44,106 nt of DNA from Rubrivivax sp. (GCA_019635285.1 JAHBZS010000041.1:1-44106); one strand, 5' to 3'; numbered from the stretch's first letter, positions 18,415 through 26,086 are shown. The notes: generated by a model not told the origin, from the letters alone. A program made the numbers and translations.

Positions 18415-18518
18415 GCAAGCAGTTCGGCAAGGGGGTTGGGAAGCCAAGGGTCGTCGTGAGTGTCAGGCCACGCGGGAGGCCTCTGTGATCCACTGCATTC
18501 TAGGTGAAAACGAGCATA

Positions 18519-18548
18519 TTGTCATGTTGAGTGATTTGTCATTATGAT
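18519..18548 (+). promoter_or_regulatory. Sigma-70 promoter of the hydrolase/FAD hydroxylase operon with direct repeats
   Basis: TTGTCA (18519-18524), an 18-base spacer and TATGAT (18543-18548) match five of six bases at each consensus hexamer. TTGTCAT occurs twice (18519-18525 and 18536-18542), covering the -35 and running into the -10, a natural place for repressor binding by the divergent TetR. The region is notably AT-rich for this genome. Confidence 0.65.
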
Positions 18549-18572
18549 AGCGCATTGAAGGGACGATCACGC

Positions 18573-19451
18573 ATGACCACCGCCACACTCACCCCCACCA
18601 TCCCCGAACTGCGCGCACAGACCGTGCGCCTCGGGAGCCGCGACATCCACTACGCCGAGACCGGCACCGGCGCCCCGTTGCTGTTGCTGCACGGCGGCGG
18701 TCCGGGCGCATCGGGCGTACCCAACTACGAGCGCAACATCGCTGAGTTGTCGCGCCACTTCCGTGTCATCGTGCCCGACCTGCCCGGCTATGGGCGCTCG
18801 ACCAAGGGCCTGAGCCGCAGCGACCCGTTCGGCGACTGCGCCGAAGCCATGCTGGCGCTGCTCGACCACCTGAAGCTGCGCCGCGTGGTCGCGGTCGGCA
18901 ATTCGCTCGGCGGCGCCTGCGCGCTGCGCATGGCGCTGGATCAGTCGCCGCGCATCGCCGGCTTGGTGCTGATGGGGCCCGGCGGTGTCGACACCACCCG
19001 CAGCCTGCCAACCGCGGGCCTGAAGCAGCTGCTCGACTACTACAGCGGCGCAGGTCCGACGCGTGACAAGCTGCGCAGCTTCCTTCGCGAGTCCCTGGTG
19101 TACGACGGCAGCCGCATCCCCGAGAGCGTGATCGAAGCGCGCTTCCAGGCCAGCATCGACCCCGAGATCGTGGCCCAGCCTCCGCTGGTGCGCCCCAAGG
19201 GCTTGCCGAAGTTCCGCCTCGTCGACTTCACGCGCGACCCGCGCCTGCCCGCACTGAAGACGCCGACGCTGGTCCTGTGGGGCACCGAGGACAAAGTCAA
19301 CCGCCCCAGTGGCGCGCATTCACTGCAACGGCGCATGCCGCATTGCGATGTCTACCTGTTCAACCGCACCGGCCACTGGGTGCAGTGGGAGCGGACCGAC
19401 GAGTTCAATGCCGCGGTCATCGCCTTTGCGCGTCAACATCTGAAAGGCTGA
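18573..19451 (+). CDS. Alpha/beta hydrolase of the meta-cleavage-product (MhpC/BphD-like) type
   Basis: The 292-residue enzyme has LLLLHGGGPGASGVPNYERN, the oxyanion and substrate region characteristic of C-C hydrolases such as BphD, MhpC and HsaD. The nucleophile is S111 in GNSLGG, the acid is in LWGTEDKVN and the histidine in TGHWVQWE. These enzymes split the carbon chain of products made when an extradiol dioxygenase opens a catechol ring. No such dioxygenase is in the window, so the substrate could also be a different ester or diketone. The start at 18573 lies 25 bases after the predicted -10. The FAD hydroxylase follows after 2 bases. Fold and triad are clear; the reaction is inferred. 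Confidence 0.85.
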   Translation: MTTATLTPTIPELRAQTVRLGSRDIHYAETGTGAPLLLLHGGGPGASGVPNYERNIAELSRHFRVIVPDLPGYGRSTKGLSRSDPFGDCAEAMLALLDHLKLRRVVAVGNSLGGACALRMALDQSPRIAGLVLMGPGGVDTTRSLPTAGLKQLLDYYSGAGPTRDKLRSFLRESLVYDGSRIPESVIEARFQASIDPEIVAQPPLVRPKGLPKFRLVDFTRDPRLPALKTPTLVLWGTEDKVNRPSGAHSLQRRMPHCDVYLFNRTGHWVQWERTDEFNAAVIAFARQHLKG

Positions 19452-19453
19452 CC

Positions 19454-21151
19454 ATGGACGCCGATCTCATCATCGCCGGCGCCGGGCCGGTGGGCATGTG
19501 CGCCGCGATCGAGGCGGCGCGCCGCGGCGTGCGCGTCCTCGTGCTCGAAGCCGGCGCGGCCGACCGGCCCGCCGATGCCAAGTGCAACACCGTGGCCTCG
19601 CGCACCCTGGAAACCTTGCGCCGCTTCGGCATTGCCGAGGACGTGCGCGACGCCGGCCTGCCCGACGACTTCCCGACCGACGTGATCTACGCCTCCAGCC
19701 TGACCGGCCCCGAGTTCACGCGCATCGGCCTGCCATCGCGTGCCGAGCGCCGTGCTCGCCGCTTCCCCAGTGACTTCCCCGATGCGGCCTGGCGTACCCC
19801 CGAACCGTTGGTGCGCGTGAGCCAGATCTACCTGAACCCGATCCTGGCGCGACGCATGCAGGCCACGCCGGGCATCACCGTCCAGTACGACACCCCGGTG
19901 CTGGGCTACACGCAGGATGCCGATGCGGTGAGCGTGCGTGTGCGCAGCGCGAACGGTGCCGAGCGCACGCTGCGTGCGCGCTATCTGCTCGGCGCCGACG
20001 GCGGCCGCAGCGTCGTCCGCCAGGCCATGGGCGTGCGCCTGCAGGGCGACGCCGAACTGGCCCGCATGCGCTCCACGCTGATCCGCGCACCGGGACTGCA
20101 GGCGCTGTTCGGTGCGCGCCGCCCGGCCTGGATGAGCTGGGTCGCCAACCACAAGGTGCGTGGCGTGGTGGTGGCCATCGACGGCGGCGACACCTGGCTG
20201 CTGCACCGCCAGTTGCCCGAGGGTGCCAGGAGCGTGGACGCACTGGACCTTCACGGCTCGATCCGCGACGTGCTGGGGGTGGACGCCGACTTTGCTTACG
20301 AGGTGCTGCACCACGAGGACTGGATCGGCCGGCGGCTGGTGGCCAGCCGCTTCCGCGACGGCCGTGTCTTCATCGCCGGCGATGCCGCTCACCTTTGGGT
20401 GCCCTTCGCCGGTTACGGCATGAACGCCGGCATCGCCGACGGCGTGAGCATCGCCTGGCTCATCGCCAACGTGCTGGAAGGCTGGGCCGACCCCGCGATG
20501 CTCGACGCCTACGAGGCCGAGCGCCAGCCGATCACCGAACAGGTCTCCCGCCTGGCCATGCAGAGCATGGTCGACACGGTCGACGCCCTGGGCAAGGGCC
20601 CGGTGCCGGCGGCGCTGGCCTCGCGCTACAACCCGGCCGGCATCGCAATGCGCAAGCTCATGGGCAGCAAGCTGCACAAGCTCAACGTCCCGCAGTTCGC
20701 GCCCGAAGGCCTGAACTTTGGCTACTACTACGAGGGCTCGCCGGTCATCGCCTACGACGGCGAACCGGCGCCCGGCTACTCGATGGGGCACGCCGTGCCG
20801 TCGACCGTGCCCGGCTGTCGCATGCCGCATTTCTGGCTCAGCCCCGACGACTCGGTGTACGACCACCTCGGCCCGGTGTACACGCTGCTGCGCTTCGACC
20901 CGAACGTGGCGGTGGACGCGCTGCTGGCGGCGGCCGAGCGCGCGGGCATGCCGCTGAAGCTGCTGGACTTGCCGGCACGTGCCGACGACCCGGCCTTCCG
21001 TCACGCGCTGCTGGTCGTGCGCCAGGACCAGCACGTCGCGTGGCGGGGCCAGCGCTTGCCGGCAGACCCTGCCGCTCTGGTGAACCAGCTGTGCGGCCGC
21101 ACGCCCGGGGCCGTAGCCGACGCCCGCACGCCCCCCCGGGACACCGCCTGA
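19454..21151 (+). CDS. FAD-dependent aromatic monooxygenase (PheA/MhpA type)
   Basis: The 565-residue class A flavoprotein monooxygenase uses NAD(P)H and oxygen to hydroxylate a phenolic ring. The dinucleotide motif is GAGPVG at 9-14. The second FAD contact is GDAAHLWVPFAGYGMNAG near 311-328, and LLGADGGRSVVRQAMG is the DG motif. A C-terminal thioredoxin-like domain (about 450-545), as in phenol hydroxylase-type members, is present. RFPSDFPD and WMSWVAN near the active site look family-specific, but I cannot name the substrate. It is cotranscribed with the C-C hydrolase (2-base gap), suggesting hydroxylation and later chain cleavage in one catabolic route. Confidence 0.9.
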   Translation: MDADLIIAGAGPVGMCAAIEAARRGVRVLVLEAGAADRPADAKCNTVASRTLETLRRFGIAEDVRDAGLPDDFPTDVIYASSLTGPEFTRIGLPSRAERRARRFPSDFPDAAWRTPEPLVRVSQIYLNPILARRMQATPGITVQYDTPVLGYTQDADAVSVRVRSANGAERTLRARYLLGADGGRSVVRQAMGVRLQGDAELARMRSTLIRAPGLQALFGARRPAWMSWVANHKVRGVVVAIDGGDTWLLHRQLPEGARSVDALDLHGSIRDVLGVDADFAYEVLHHEDWIGRRLVASRFRDGRVFIAGDAAHLWVPFAGYGMNAGIADGVSIAWLIANVLEGWADPAMLDAYEAERQPITEQVSRLAMQSMVDTVDALGKGPVPAALASRYNPAGIAMRKLMGSKLHKLNVPQFAPEGLNFGYYYEGSPVIAYDGEPAPGYSMGHAVPSTVPGCRMPHFWLSPDDSVYDHLGPVYTLLRFDPNVAVDALLAAAERAGMPLKLLDLPARADDPAFRHALLVVRQDQHVAWRGQRLPADPAALVNQLCGRTPGAVADARTPPRDTA

Positions 21152-21171
21152 CGCCGCTGCGCCGTGGCCGA

Positions 21172-21819
21172 TCAGTTCGGGCGGGCCTTCTTCGACAACA
21201 GGAAGACGACCTCGCCCGACTGAGGCGCTGCCATGCCCACATCGGGCAACGCCCATCGTGCAATCCGCTGTCTCCAGCCCCGGTCATTGAACTCCGGCAG
21301 GTGCTCGGCCATGTACATCACGTCGAAGCGAGGCAGGATGTAGCTCAGCCAACGACTGGCCGGCATCAGGCTCAGGTGCGCATTGCGGCCATCGGCCAGC
21401 TGCTTGCGCGCCGGACGGGTGGCCACCACCAGGAAGGCGAGACGACGCGTGCATCGCACCAGGTCGTCGAACACCGCCTCCAGATGCTCCGGCTCGACAT
21501 GCTCAAGCACGTCGCCGCACACCACCAGGTCGGCCGGTGCCGGCAGCGCGGCCAAGTCTTCGAAGGCGGGGTCATAGCCCCAGACCTTGATGTCGGGCAA
21601 TGCCTTGGCAAGCGTCTGCTTGCCGCAGCCGTAGTCGAGCACATCGGACAGGCCATGGCGCTTGACCAGATGCCGCACCAAGGGAGCCCACTGCCGTCCG
21701 CTCGTGCCATAGGCAGCACTGCTTCGATGCAGTTCACGATTGAGCGTGCGGTAGTCGTCGCTGATGACGCGCTTGTCTGTCTGGGTGCCATCCATCCCTT
21801 GAGCTTTCGTAGCTACCAC
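21172..21819 (-). CDS. Class I SAM-dependent methyltransferase
   Basis: The 215-residue protein carries the SAM-binding motif VLDYGCGKQTLAKALP (motif I), GYDP (acidic end of strand 2) and VVCGDVLEHVEP (motif IV), typical of the Methyltransf_11-like group. The C-terminal part (RWLSYILPRFDVMYMAEHLPEFND) does not suggest a substrate. It converges with the FAD hydroxylase (20-base gap) and is separated by about 330 bases from the isochorismatase, so it belongs to neither operon and may be a separate insertion. An in-frame ATG at 21795 would shorten it by eight residues. Similar small methyltransferases occur in surface polysaccharide or glycan contexts, but none is here. Confidence 0.8.
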   Translation of the reverse strand: MVATKAQGMDGTQTDKRVISDDYRTLNRELHRSSAAYGTSGRQWAPLVRHLVKRHGLSDVLDYGCGKQTLAKALPDIKVWGYDPAFEDLAALPAPADLVVCGDVLEHVEPEHLEAVFDDLVRCTRRLAFLVVATRPARKQLADGRNAHLSLMPASRWLSYILPRFDVMYMAEHLPEFNDRGWRQRIARWALPDVGMAAPQSGEVVFLLSKKARPN

Positions 21820-22150
21820 ACGCCCGGGCAGTCACACTGCGACCGAGCCGTCCAGAGGCTGCGCGCAAGGCCTTAAACGCACATTAACTTGCTGGGTCGC
21901 TCTCGTCGTGCCAAAGAACGTCGCACGTTGAGACCGCCAGGCACACGGCGAAGCTCTACTGCAGCGCGCCGTCTCTTGGCCGCACCCACAGCGCGGGTGC
22001 CCGCAGGCGCCGCGGCGCCAGTACGCATGCGCGGTGCCCGCCGGCACCCGCGGCCGCGGCCCGGCAGCGCCAACTCGCGGTCGGCGGTCGCCTTGCGTCC
22101 GCGCGCAGCCCGCCGCGCGACAGGGCGACCGAGCCGCCCCTCGCCCGGTC
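21820..22150. other. 331-base intergenic region without a supported gene
   Basis: The stretch lies between a methyltransferase and an isochorismatase gene, both on the minus strand. Open frames here are arginine/alanine/proline-rich and look like GC-bias artefacts. It contains an AT-rich island (TTAAACGCACATTAACTT near 21872-21889) that may hold the methyltransferase promoter, and strong hairpins such as GGTGCC-N4-GGCACC (22033-22048), which could end the isochorismatase transcript. No RNA gene was recognised. Confidence 0.5.
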
Positions 22151-22705
22151 TCAGCCGGCGGCTTTGAGCATCTGCAGAACCTCGCGGAAGCGGGGATGCT
22201 GGCAGCCGCCGAGCCACTCGAACAACACCATCTCGTGCGTCACGATCGTGGCGCCGGCCTGGGCCAGGCGTGCCATGGCGGTCGCATGATCGATCGGCCG
22301 GCGTGAACCGCTGGCGCTGGCGACCACCCAGACGCGCTTGTCGGCCCTCAACAGGCCCAGTGCGGTCTGCATCATGCAGACGTGAGCCTCGCATCCGGCG
22401 ATGACGACATGACGGGCCTTCGGCCTGGCGTCGTGCAGTGCCTGCACCAGGCCGTCTGCACAGGCGTCGAAGTGCATCTTGGCCAACGTGAGGGCACACT
22501 CGGACCGGATCGGCTCGACGTTCGGGCCGAGGCCTGCGGGGTTCTGTTCCGTTCCGATGACCGGGATGCCCAGCGCGCGGGCCGCACGCGCCAGCAGCAC
22601 GCCATGGGCGACCACCTGCTGCGCATCGTGGATGGCGGGCATCAGCCGGGCCTGGTAGTCCACCAGCACCAGCACGCCCGCCCTGGCATCGATCGCATCC
22701 ATCAT
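22151..22705 (-). CDS. Isochorismatase-like cysteine hydrolase
   Basis: The 184-residue protein has the catalytic triad of the isochorismatase/nicotinamidase superfamily: D16 (LVDYQ), K76 (TLAKMHFDA) and C110 (GCEAHVCMMQTALGL). Family members hydrolyse amides, carbamoyl groups or enol ethers; the TEQNPAGLGPNV loop resembles the YcaC/short hydrolase branch. Its start codon overlaps the stop of the TetR gene by one base (TGATG), so the two are translationally coupled and probably autoregulated. The divergent operon encodes an HpaB-family protein, so this may be a step of the same catabolic or detoxifying pathway. A second ATG at 22702 is equally possible. Substrate unknown. Confidence 0.85.
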   Translation of the reverse strand: MMDAIDARAGVLVLVDYQARLMPAIHDAQQVVAHGVLLARAARALGIPVIGTEQNPAGLGPNVEPIRSECALTLAKMHFDACADGLVQALHDARPKARHVVIAGCEAHVCMMQTALGLLRADKRVWVVASASGSRRPIDHATAMARLAQAGATIVTHEMVLFEWLGGCQHPRFREVLQMLKAAG

Positions 22706-23382
22706 CACGCCTTTGCGCCGCGGGAGCTGCGGCTGAGCAGTTGCCGAAGGTAGGCGCCGAACAGGTCCTGCGACGCCTGCTTGAACATGCGGATGCGCCC
22801 CGTGTGGCTGAGCACGAGCAGGCCCACGGTGTGCGCGAACAGCGCGGTCACCTCCTCCAAGGCCTGCCGGGCAGACAGGCCCTGCGCTTCTAGCGCGTCC
22901 TGGATCGGCCGCAGCGCGTCTCGAAGCCGCACATTCAGCTTCTCGTTCAGCGCAGGCGTCAGCCCCCGCGGACTCATGCCCTGGAACAGGTAGAAGCCCA
23001 GGTCCAGGTCGCGTGGGTTCTCGCGATAGAAGTCGAAGAACGCCGTGGCCGCGCCGCGCACCCGCTCGGCATCGCCGGTGCACCTGTGGAGCGCCTGCTG
23101 CACGCGCGCGTTGAGGCGCTCCAACGACTCGCCCAGCAGCGCGGCGTAGACCTCTTCCTTGCTGGCGAAGTAGCTGTAGAGAGCGCCGACGGTGTAGCCG
23201 GCGCGATGCGCGATGACGCGCATGCTCGTCTTCTCCATGCCCAACTCGAAGAACGCCGAGCGCGCCGCGTCGAGGACCGATTGGCGGCGCACGTCGGCGA
23301 GTGCCTGGTTGCGCAGGTCGCGTGGACCGGCATTCGCCTTCTTGGCGGCAGGGCGACGGGAGGCATCGGACGACGCGGCCAT
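22705..23382 (-). CDS. TetR family transcriptional regulator
   Basis: The 225-residue regulator begins with a basic tail (about 1-25) and then the TetR helix-turn-helix (RRQSVLDAARSAFFELGMEKTSMRVIAHRAGYTVGALYSYFASKEEVYAALL, about 33-82). The C-terminal domain resembles the group with TetR_C_39-like helices (AFFDFYRENPRDLDLGFYL). It is divergent from the HpaB-family gene across 80 bases containing a palindromic operator that overlaps that gene's promoter, so repression of both itself and the HpaB gene is expected. The isochorismatase gene follows with overlapping stop and start. Confidence 0.9.
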   Translation of the reverse strand: MAASSDASRRPAAKKANAGPRDLRNQALADVRRQSVLDAARSAFFELGMEKTSMRVIAHRAGYTVGALYSYFASKEEVYAALLGESLERLNARVQQALHRCTGDAERVRGAATAFFDFYRENPRDLDLGFYLFQGMSPRGLTPALNEKLNVRLRDALRPIQDALEAQGLSARQALEEVTALFAHTVGLLVLSHTGRIRMFKQASQDLFGAYLRQLLSRSSRGAKA

Positions 23383-23392
23383 GGCACCAGTG

Positions 23393-23427
23393 TAAACGTT
23401 GACGCCACGAATTAAACAACGTTTAAT
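23393..23427. promoter_or_regulatory. Palindromic operator for the TetR regulator
   Basis: ATTAAAC-AAC-GTTTAAT (23411-23427) is a perfect 7-bp palindrome with a 3-base centre. In addition TAAACGTTG (23393-23401) and CAACGTTTA (23417-23425) form a perfect 9-bp inverted repeat. The sites cover the spacer and -10 of the forward promoter and the start region of the divergent tetR gene, which is exactly where a repressor would act on both. Confidence 0.75.
23399..23427 (+). promoter_or_regulatory. Sigma-70 promoter for the HpaB-family gene
   Basis: TTGACG (23399-23404), a 17-base spacer and TTTAAT (23422-23427) match five of six consensus bases each. Transcription would begin near 23434, leaving about 29 bases of leader with the GGAGG ribosome site before the ATG at 23463. 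The -10 hexamer is inside the palindromic operator. Confidence 0.7.
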
Positions 23428-23462
23428 GCAAAAGAATTATGTTCGAACGCACCGGAGGCCCC

Positions 23463-25097
23463 ATGCCCGCACCCACCCACGCTGCCGACGCCGATACCTC
23501 CGTCAACACGCTCAAGTTGATGTCCGGCGACGACTACCGGGAGTCGCTGCGCCGCTACCAGCCCACCGTGTTCGTCGACGGCAGGCAGGTGAGCAGCGTG
23601 GCCGACGAGCCATCGCTGCGGCCCGGCGTGAATGCCCTGGCCTTCACGTACGACTACGCGCTGCGCCCCGAGGTGGCGCGCATCGCGATGGCGACGCAGT
23701 CGCGGCGCCACCGGCTGGTCAACCGCATGCTGCACGTCAACGAGTCGGCCGGCGATCTGCTGAACAAGCTGGAGGCGGTGCGGGCGCTGTGCCAGGAGAC
23801 CGGCTGCGCCCAGCGCTATCTGGCGCACGACGCGCTGAACGGCCTCGCCCAGGCGACGGCGCGCATCGACGACGCCAAGGGCACGAGCGAACACCGCGCC
23901 CGCTTCGAGGCCTACCTGGCCCATGCGCAGGACAACGACCTGGCGCTGGGCATCGCGATGACCGACGCCAAGGGCGACCGCAGCCGCAAGCCCCACCAGC
24001 AGGCCAACCCCGACGCCTACGTGCACATCGTCGAACGCAGCGCCAGGGGCATCGTCATCAGCGGCACCAAGGCGATCGTCACCGGCGGCCCCTACATGCA
24101 TGAGTTGCTGGTGATGCCCAGCCGGAACATGGGGCCCGAGGACGCCGAGTTCGCGGTGTGCTGCGCTGTGCGCGTGGATGCACCCGGCATCACCATCGTC
24201 TCCCGCCCCGCGGGGCGGCCCGGCGAGAAGCTGGAGCATGGCGACGCGCCGTTCTCGCGCAAGTACGGGCAAGCCACCGCGGTGGTGATGTTCGACCGCG
24301 TCTTCGTGCCCTGGGAGCGCGTGTTCTTTGCCGGCGACTGGGAGCACAGCCACGTGCTCACCTACAGCTATGCCACGCATCACCGCCACAGCTGCATCGC
24401 GGCGCGCGCGGGCTTCGGCGACCTGCTGATCGGCGCGGGCGCGCTGATGTGCGAGGCCAACGGCCTGGACCCGAGCCGGAAGAGCAACCTGCGCGACCCG
24501 ATGGTGGAGCTGATCACCATCGTCGAAAGCTTCTTCGCCTGCGGCGTGGCCGCGAGCGTCTACGCCGAGCGCGATGCGCACAGCGGCTCGTTCATGCCCG
24601 AGCCGGTGTTCAGCAACATCGGCAAGCTGTTGCTGGCCACCAAGATCTACGACATGCACCGCCTCGCCCACGAGGTGTCGGGCGGGCTGATCGTGGCGCT
24701 GCCGGGGCCGGACGAAGACCACAACCCGGCAACGGCCGCCAGGCTGTCCGAGGTGCTGCAGGCCGCGCCCGACATCCCGTACGACAAGCGCATCCAGACC
24801 GCACGCTTCATCGAAGACCTGACGGCGTCGTACCAGGGCGGCTGGTATTCGCTGATCAGCCTGCACGGCGGGGGTTCGCCCGCGGCGATGAAGCAGGAAA
24901 TCTGGCGCAACTATCCGGTCGGCTCGAAGGTGGAACTGGTGGAGCGGCTGCTCGAACGCGGGGTGCTGCACGACGAGACGCGCGCCATCACCCGGAACCG
25001 GCAGCCGGGCAAGTGCTGCGACACCGGCTGCACGACCCCGGGCCAGCCGATGATGGTGGCGCTGCCGGCCAGCCGCAAGGGCGGCGTGGCCGCTTGA
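23463..25097 (+). CDS. 4-hydroxyphenylacetate 3-hydroxylase (HpaB)/4-hydroxybutyryl-CoA dehydratase superfamily protein
   Basis: The 544-residue protein has the acyl-CoA-dehydrogenase-like fold of the HpaB superfamily: N-terminal domain (about 15-275, with MTDAKGDRSRKP and GTKAIVTGGPY) and C-terminal helical domain (about 285-500). Members are either reduced-flavin hydroxylases of phenols or FAD/[4Fe-4S] dehydratases. Cysteine-rich spots are striking: C110-x4-C115 before QRYLAHDALN, HHRHSC at 306-311, and a C-terminal CCDTGC at 518-523. From memory of the dehydratase ligand pattern only part of it seems matched, so I do not call the reaction. GGAGG lies 5 bases before the ATG at 23463; the ATG at 23439 lies too close to the predicted transcription start. 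No HpaC-type reductase is adjacent. Confidence 0.85.
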   Translation: MPAPTHAADADTSVNTLKLMSGDDYRESLRRYQPTVFVDGRQVSSVADEPSLRPGVNALAFTYDYALRPEVARIAMATQSRRHRLVNRMLHVNESAGDLLNKLEAVRALCQETGCAQRYLAHDALNGLAQATARIDDAKGTSEHRARFEAYLAHAQDNDLALGIAMTDAKGDRSRKPHQQANPDAYVHIVERSARGIVISGTKAIVTGGPYMHELLVMPSRNMGPEDAEFAVCCAVRVDAPGITIVSRPAGRPGEKLEHGDAPFSRKYGQATAVVMFDRVFVPWERVFFAGDWEHSHVLTYSYATHHRHSCIAARAGFGDLLIGAGALMCEANGLDPSRKSNLRDPMVELITIVESFFACGVAASVYAERDAHSGSFMPEPVFSNIGKLLLATKIYDMHRLAHEVSGGLIVALPGPDEDHNPATAARLSEVLQAAPDIPYDKRIQTARFIEDLTASYQGGWYSLISLHGGGSPAAMKQEIWRNYPVGSKVELVERLLERGVLHDETRAITRNRQPGKCCDTGCTTPGQPMMVALPASRKGGVAA

Positions 25098-25235
25098 ACG
25101 ACCGCTTCTGCGGCGTACCGTCGCGTAGACCGCTTCTGCTGGGTCGCGGGCGTGCCGTGACGGCCCGTCGGCGAACGACGCGCTCCGGCCCCGTGCCGCC
25201 ACCGAGCGGCCTGGGCTGGGTCGCCGGGCCGTCAC
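25098..25235. repeat. Convergent gap with an 11-bp inverted repeat and 12-bp direct repeats
   Basis: GACCGCTTCTGC occurs at 25100-25111 and 25128-25139. GTGACGGCCCG (25157-25167) is the exact reverse complement of CGGGCCGTCAC (25225-25235), which runs into the xerD stop codon. CACCCC-CT-GGGGTG follows at 25233-25246. The structures could terminate both converging transcripts. Confidence 0.5.
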
Positions 25236-26086
25236 CCCCTGGGGTGATGCTGCGCGTGCAGCGTCTTCAGCCGCTCGCGCGCCACGTGGGTGTAGATCGT
25301 CGTCGTCGAGATGTCGGCGTGGCCCAGCAGCATCTGCACCGCGCGCAGGTCGGCGCCGTGGTTCAGCAGGTGCGTGGCGAAGGCATGGCGCAGCGTGTGC
25401 GGCGACAGCGGCGCATGGATGCCGGCCTTCAGCGCGTAGTGCTTGATCAGCTTCCAGAACATCTGCCGCGTCATCGCCGCGCCGCGCGTGGTGACGAACA
25501 GCGCGTCGCTGCCGCGGCCCTTCAGGATGGCGCCGCGCGCTTCGGCCAGGTAGCGCCGCACCCAGGCATGCGCCTCGGCGCCGAAGGGCACGAGGCGTTC
25601 CTTCGAGCCCTTGCCGGTGACGCGCAGCGCGCCTTCGTCCAGGCTCAGGTAGACGGTCTTCATGCTCACCAGTTCGCTGACGCGCAGGCCGCTGGCGTAC
25701 ATCAGTTCGATCATCGTGCGGTCGCGCAGGCCCAGCGGCGTGTCCGGGTCCGGCGCGTCCAGCAGCGCCTCGACCTGCGCCTCGCTCAGCACCTTGGGCA
25801 CGCGCAGCGGCGTGCGCGCGGCCAGCAGCTTCAAAGTGGGGTCGGCATCGACCAGTTGCTCGCGCAGGGCCCAGCGCCAGAAGCGCTTGAACACGCTGAG
25901 GCGGCGGTTGGCGGTGGATGCCCGCGTGGCCGCATGGCGCTCGGCCATGTAGGCCAGCAGGTCCACCTCGCGCGCCTGCAGCAGGCTGCGGCCCTCGGCG
26001 GCGTCCAGCCACTGCGCCAGCAGGCTCAGGTCGCGGCGGTAGGCGGCCAGTGTCTGCGCGGACAGGCCGTCCTCGATCCACAGCAC
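25232..26086 (-). CDS. xerD: Tyrosine recombinase XerD
   Basis: The protein has the full XerD core: N-terminal SAM-like domain (VLWIEDGLSAQTLAAYRRDLSLLAQWL) and catalytic domain with R (YASGLRVSELV), K (TGKGSKERLVPFG), H-x-x-R (SPHTLRHAFATHLLNHGADL), H (MLLGHADISTT) and Y (TIYTHV). With XerC it resolves chromosome dimers at dif. The start is a problem. Homology extends about eight residues further upstream (EVVQRFID, to about 26110), yet that frame has no ATG, GTG or TTG between the GTG at 26086 and an ATG at 26434 inside neighbouring genes. I give the GTG at 26086 (284 residues) as the minimal start. The remnant Bug gene ends at 26134, just in front. Confidence 0.85.
   Translation of the reverse strand: MLWIEDGLSAQTLAAYRRDLSLLAQWLDAAEGRSLLQAREVDLLAYMAERHAATRASTANRRLSVFKRFWRWALREQLVDADPTLKLLAARTPLRVPKVLSEAQVEALLDAPDPDTPLGLRDRTMIELMYASGLRVSELVSMKTVYLSLDEGALRVTGKGSKERLVPFGAEAHAWVRRYLAEARGAILKGRGSDALFVTTRGAAMTRQMFWKLIKHYALKAGIHAPLSPHTLRHAFATHLLNHGADLRAVQMLLGHADISTTTIYTHVARERLKTLHAQHHPRG

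Noticed and set aside
21889-22167. A 92-residue Arg-rich frame in the gap before the isochorismatase gene
   Set aside because: Nearly one third arginine with no ribosome site or homology; typical of a spurious frame in very GC-rich DNA.
18573-22705. Assignment as a nicotinate (nic) pathway from the mix of FAD hydroxylase, alpha/beta hydrolase and isochorismatase-like hydrolase
   Set aside because: The alpha/beta hydrolase motif looks like a C-C hydrolase, no ring-opening NicX-type dioxygenase is present, and the genes are in separate operons.
23463-25097. Naming the HpaB-superfamily protein 4-hydroxybutyryl-CoA dehydratase
   Set aside because: The cluster ligands I recall cannot all be placed in the sequence, and no 4-hydroxybutyrate genes are nearby.
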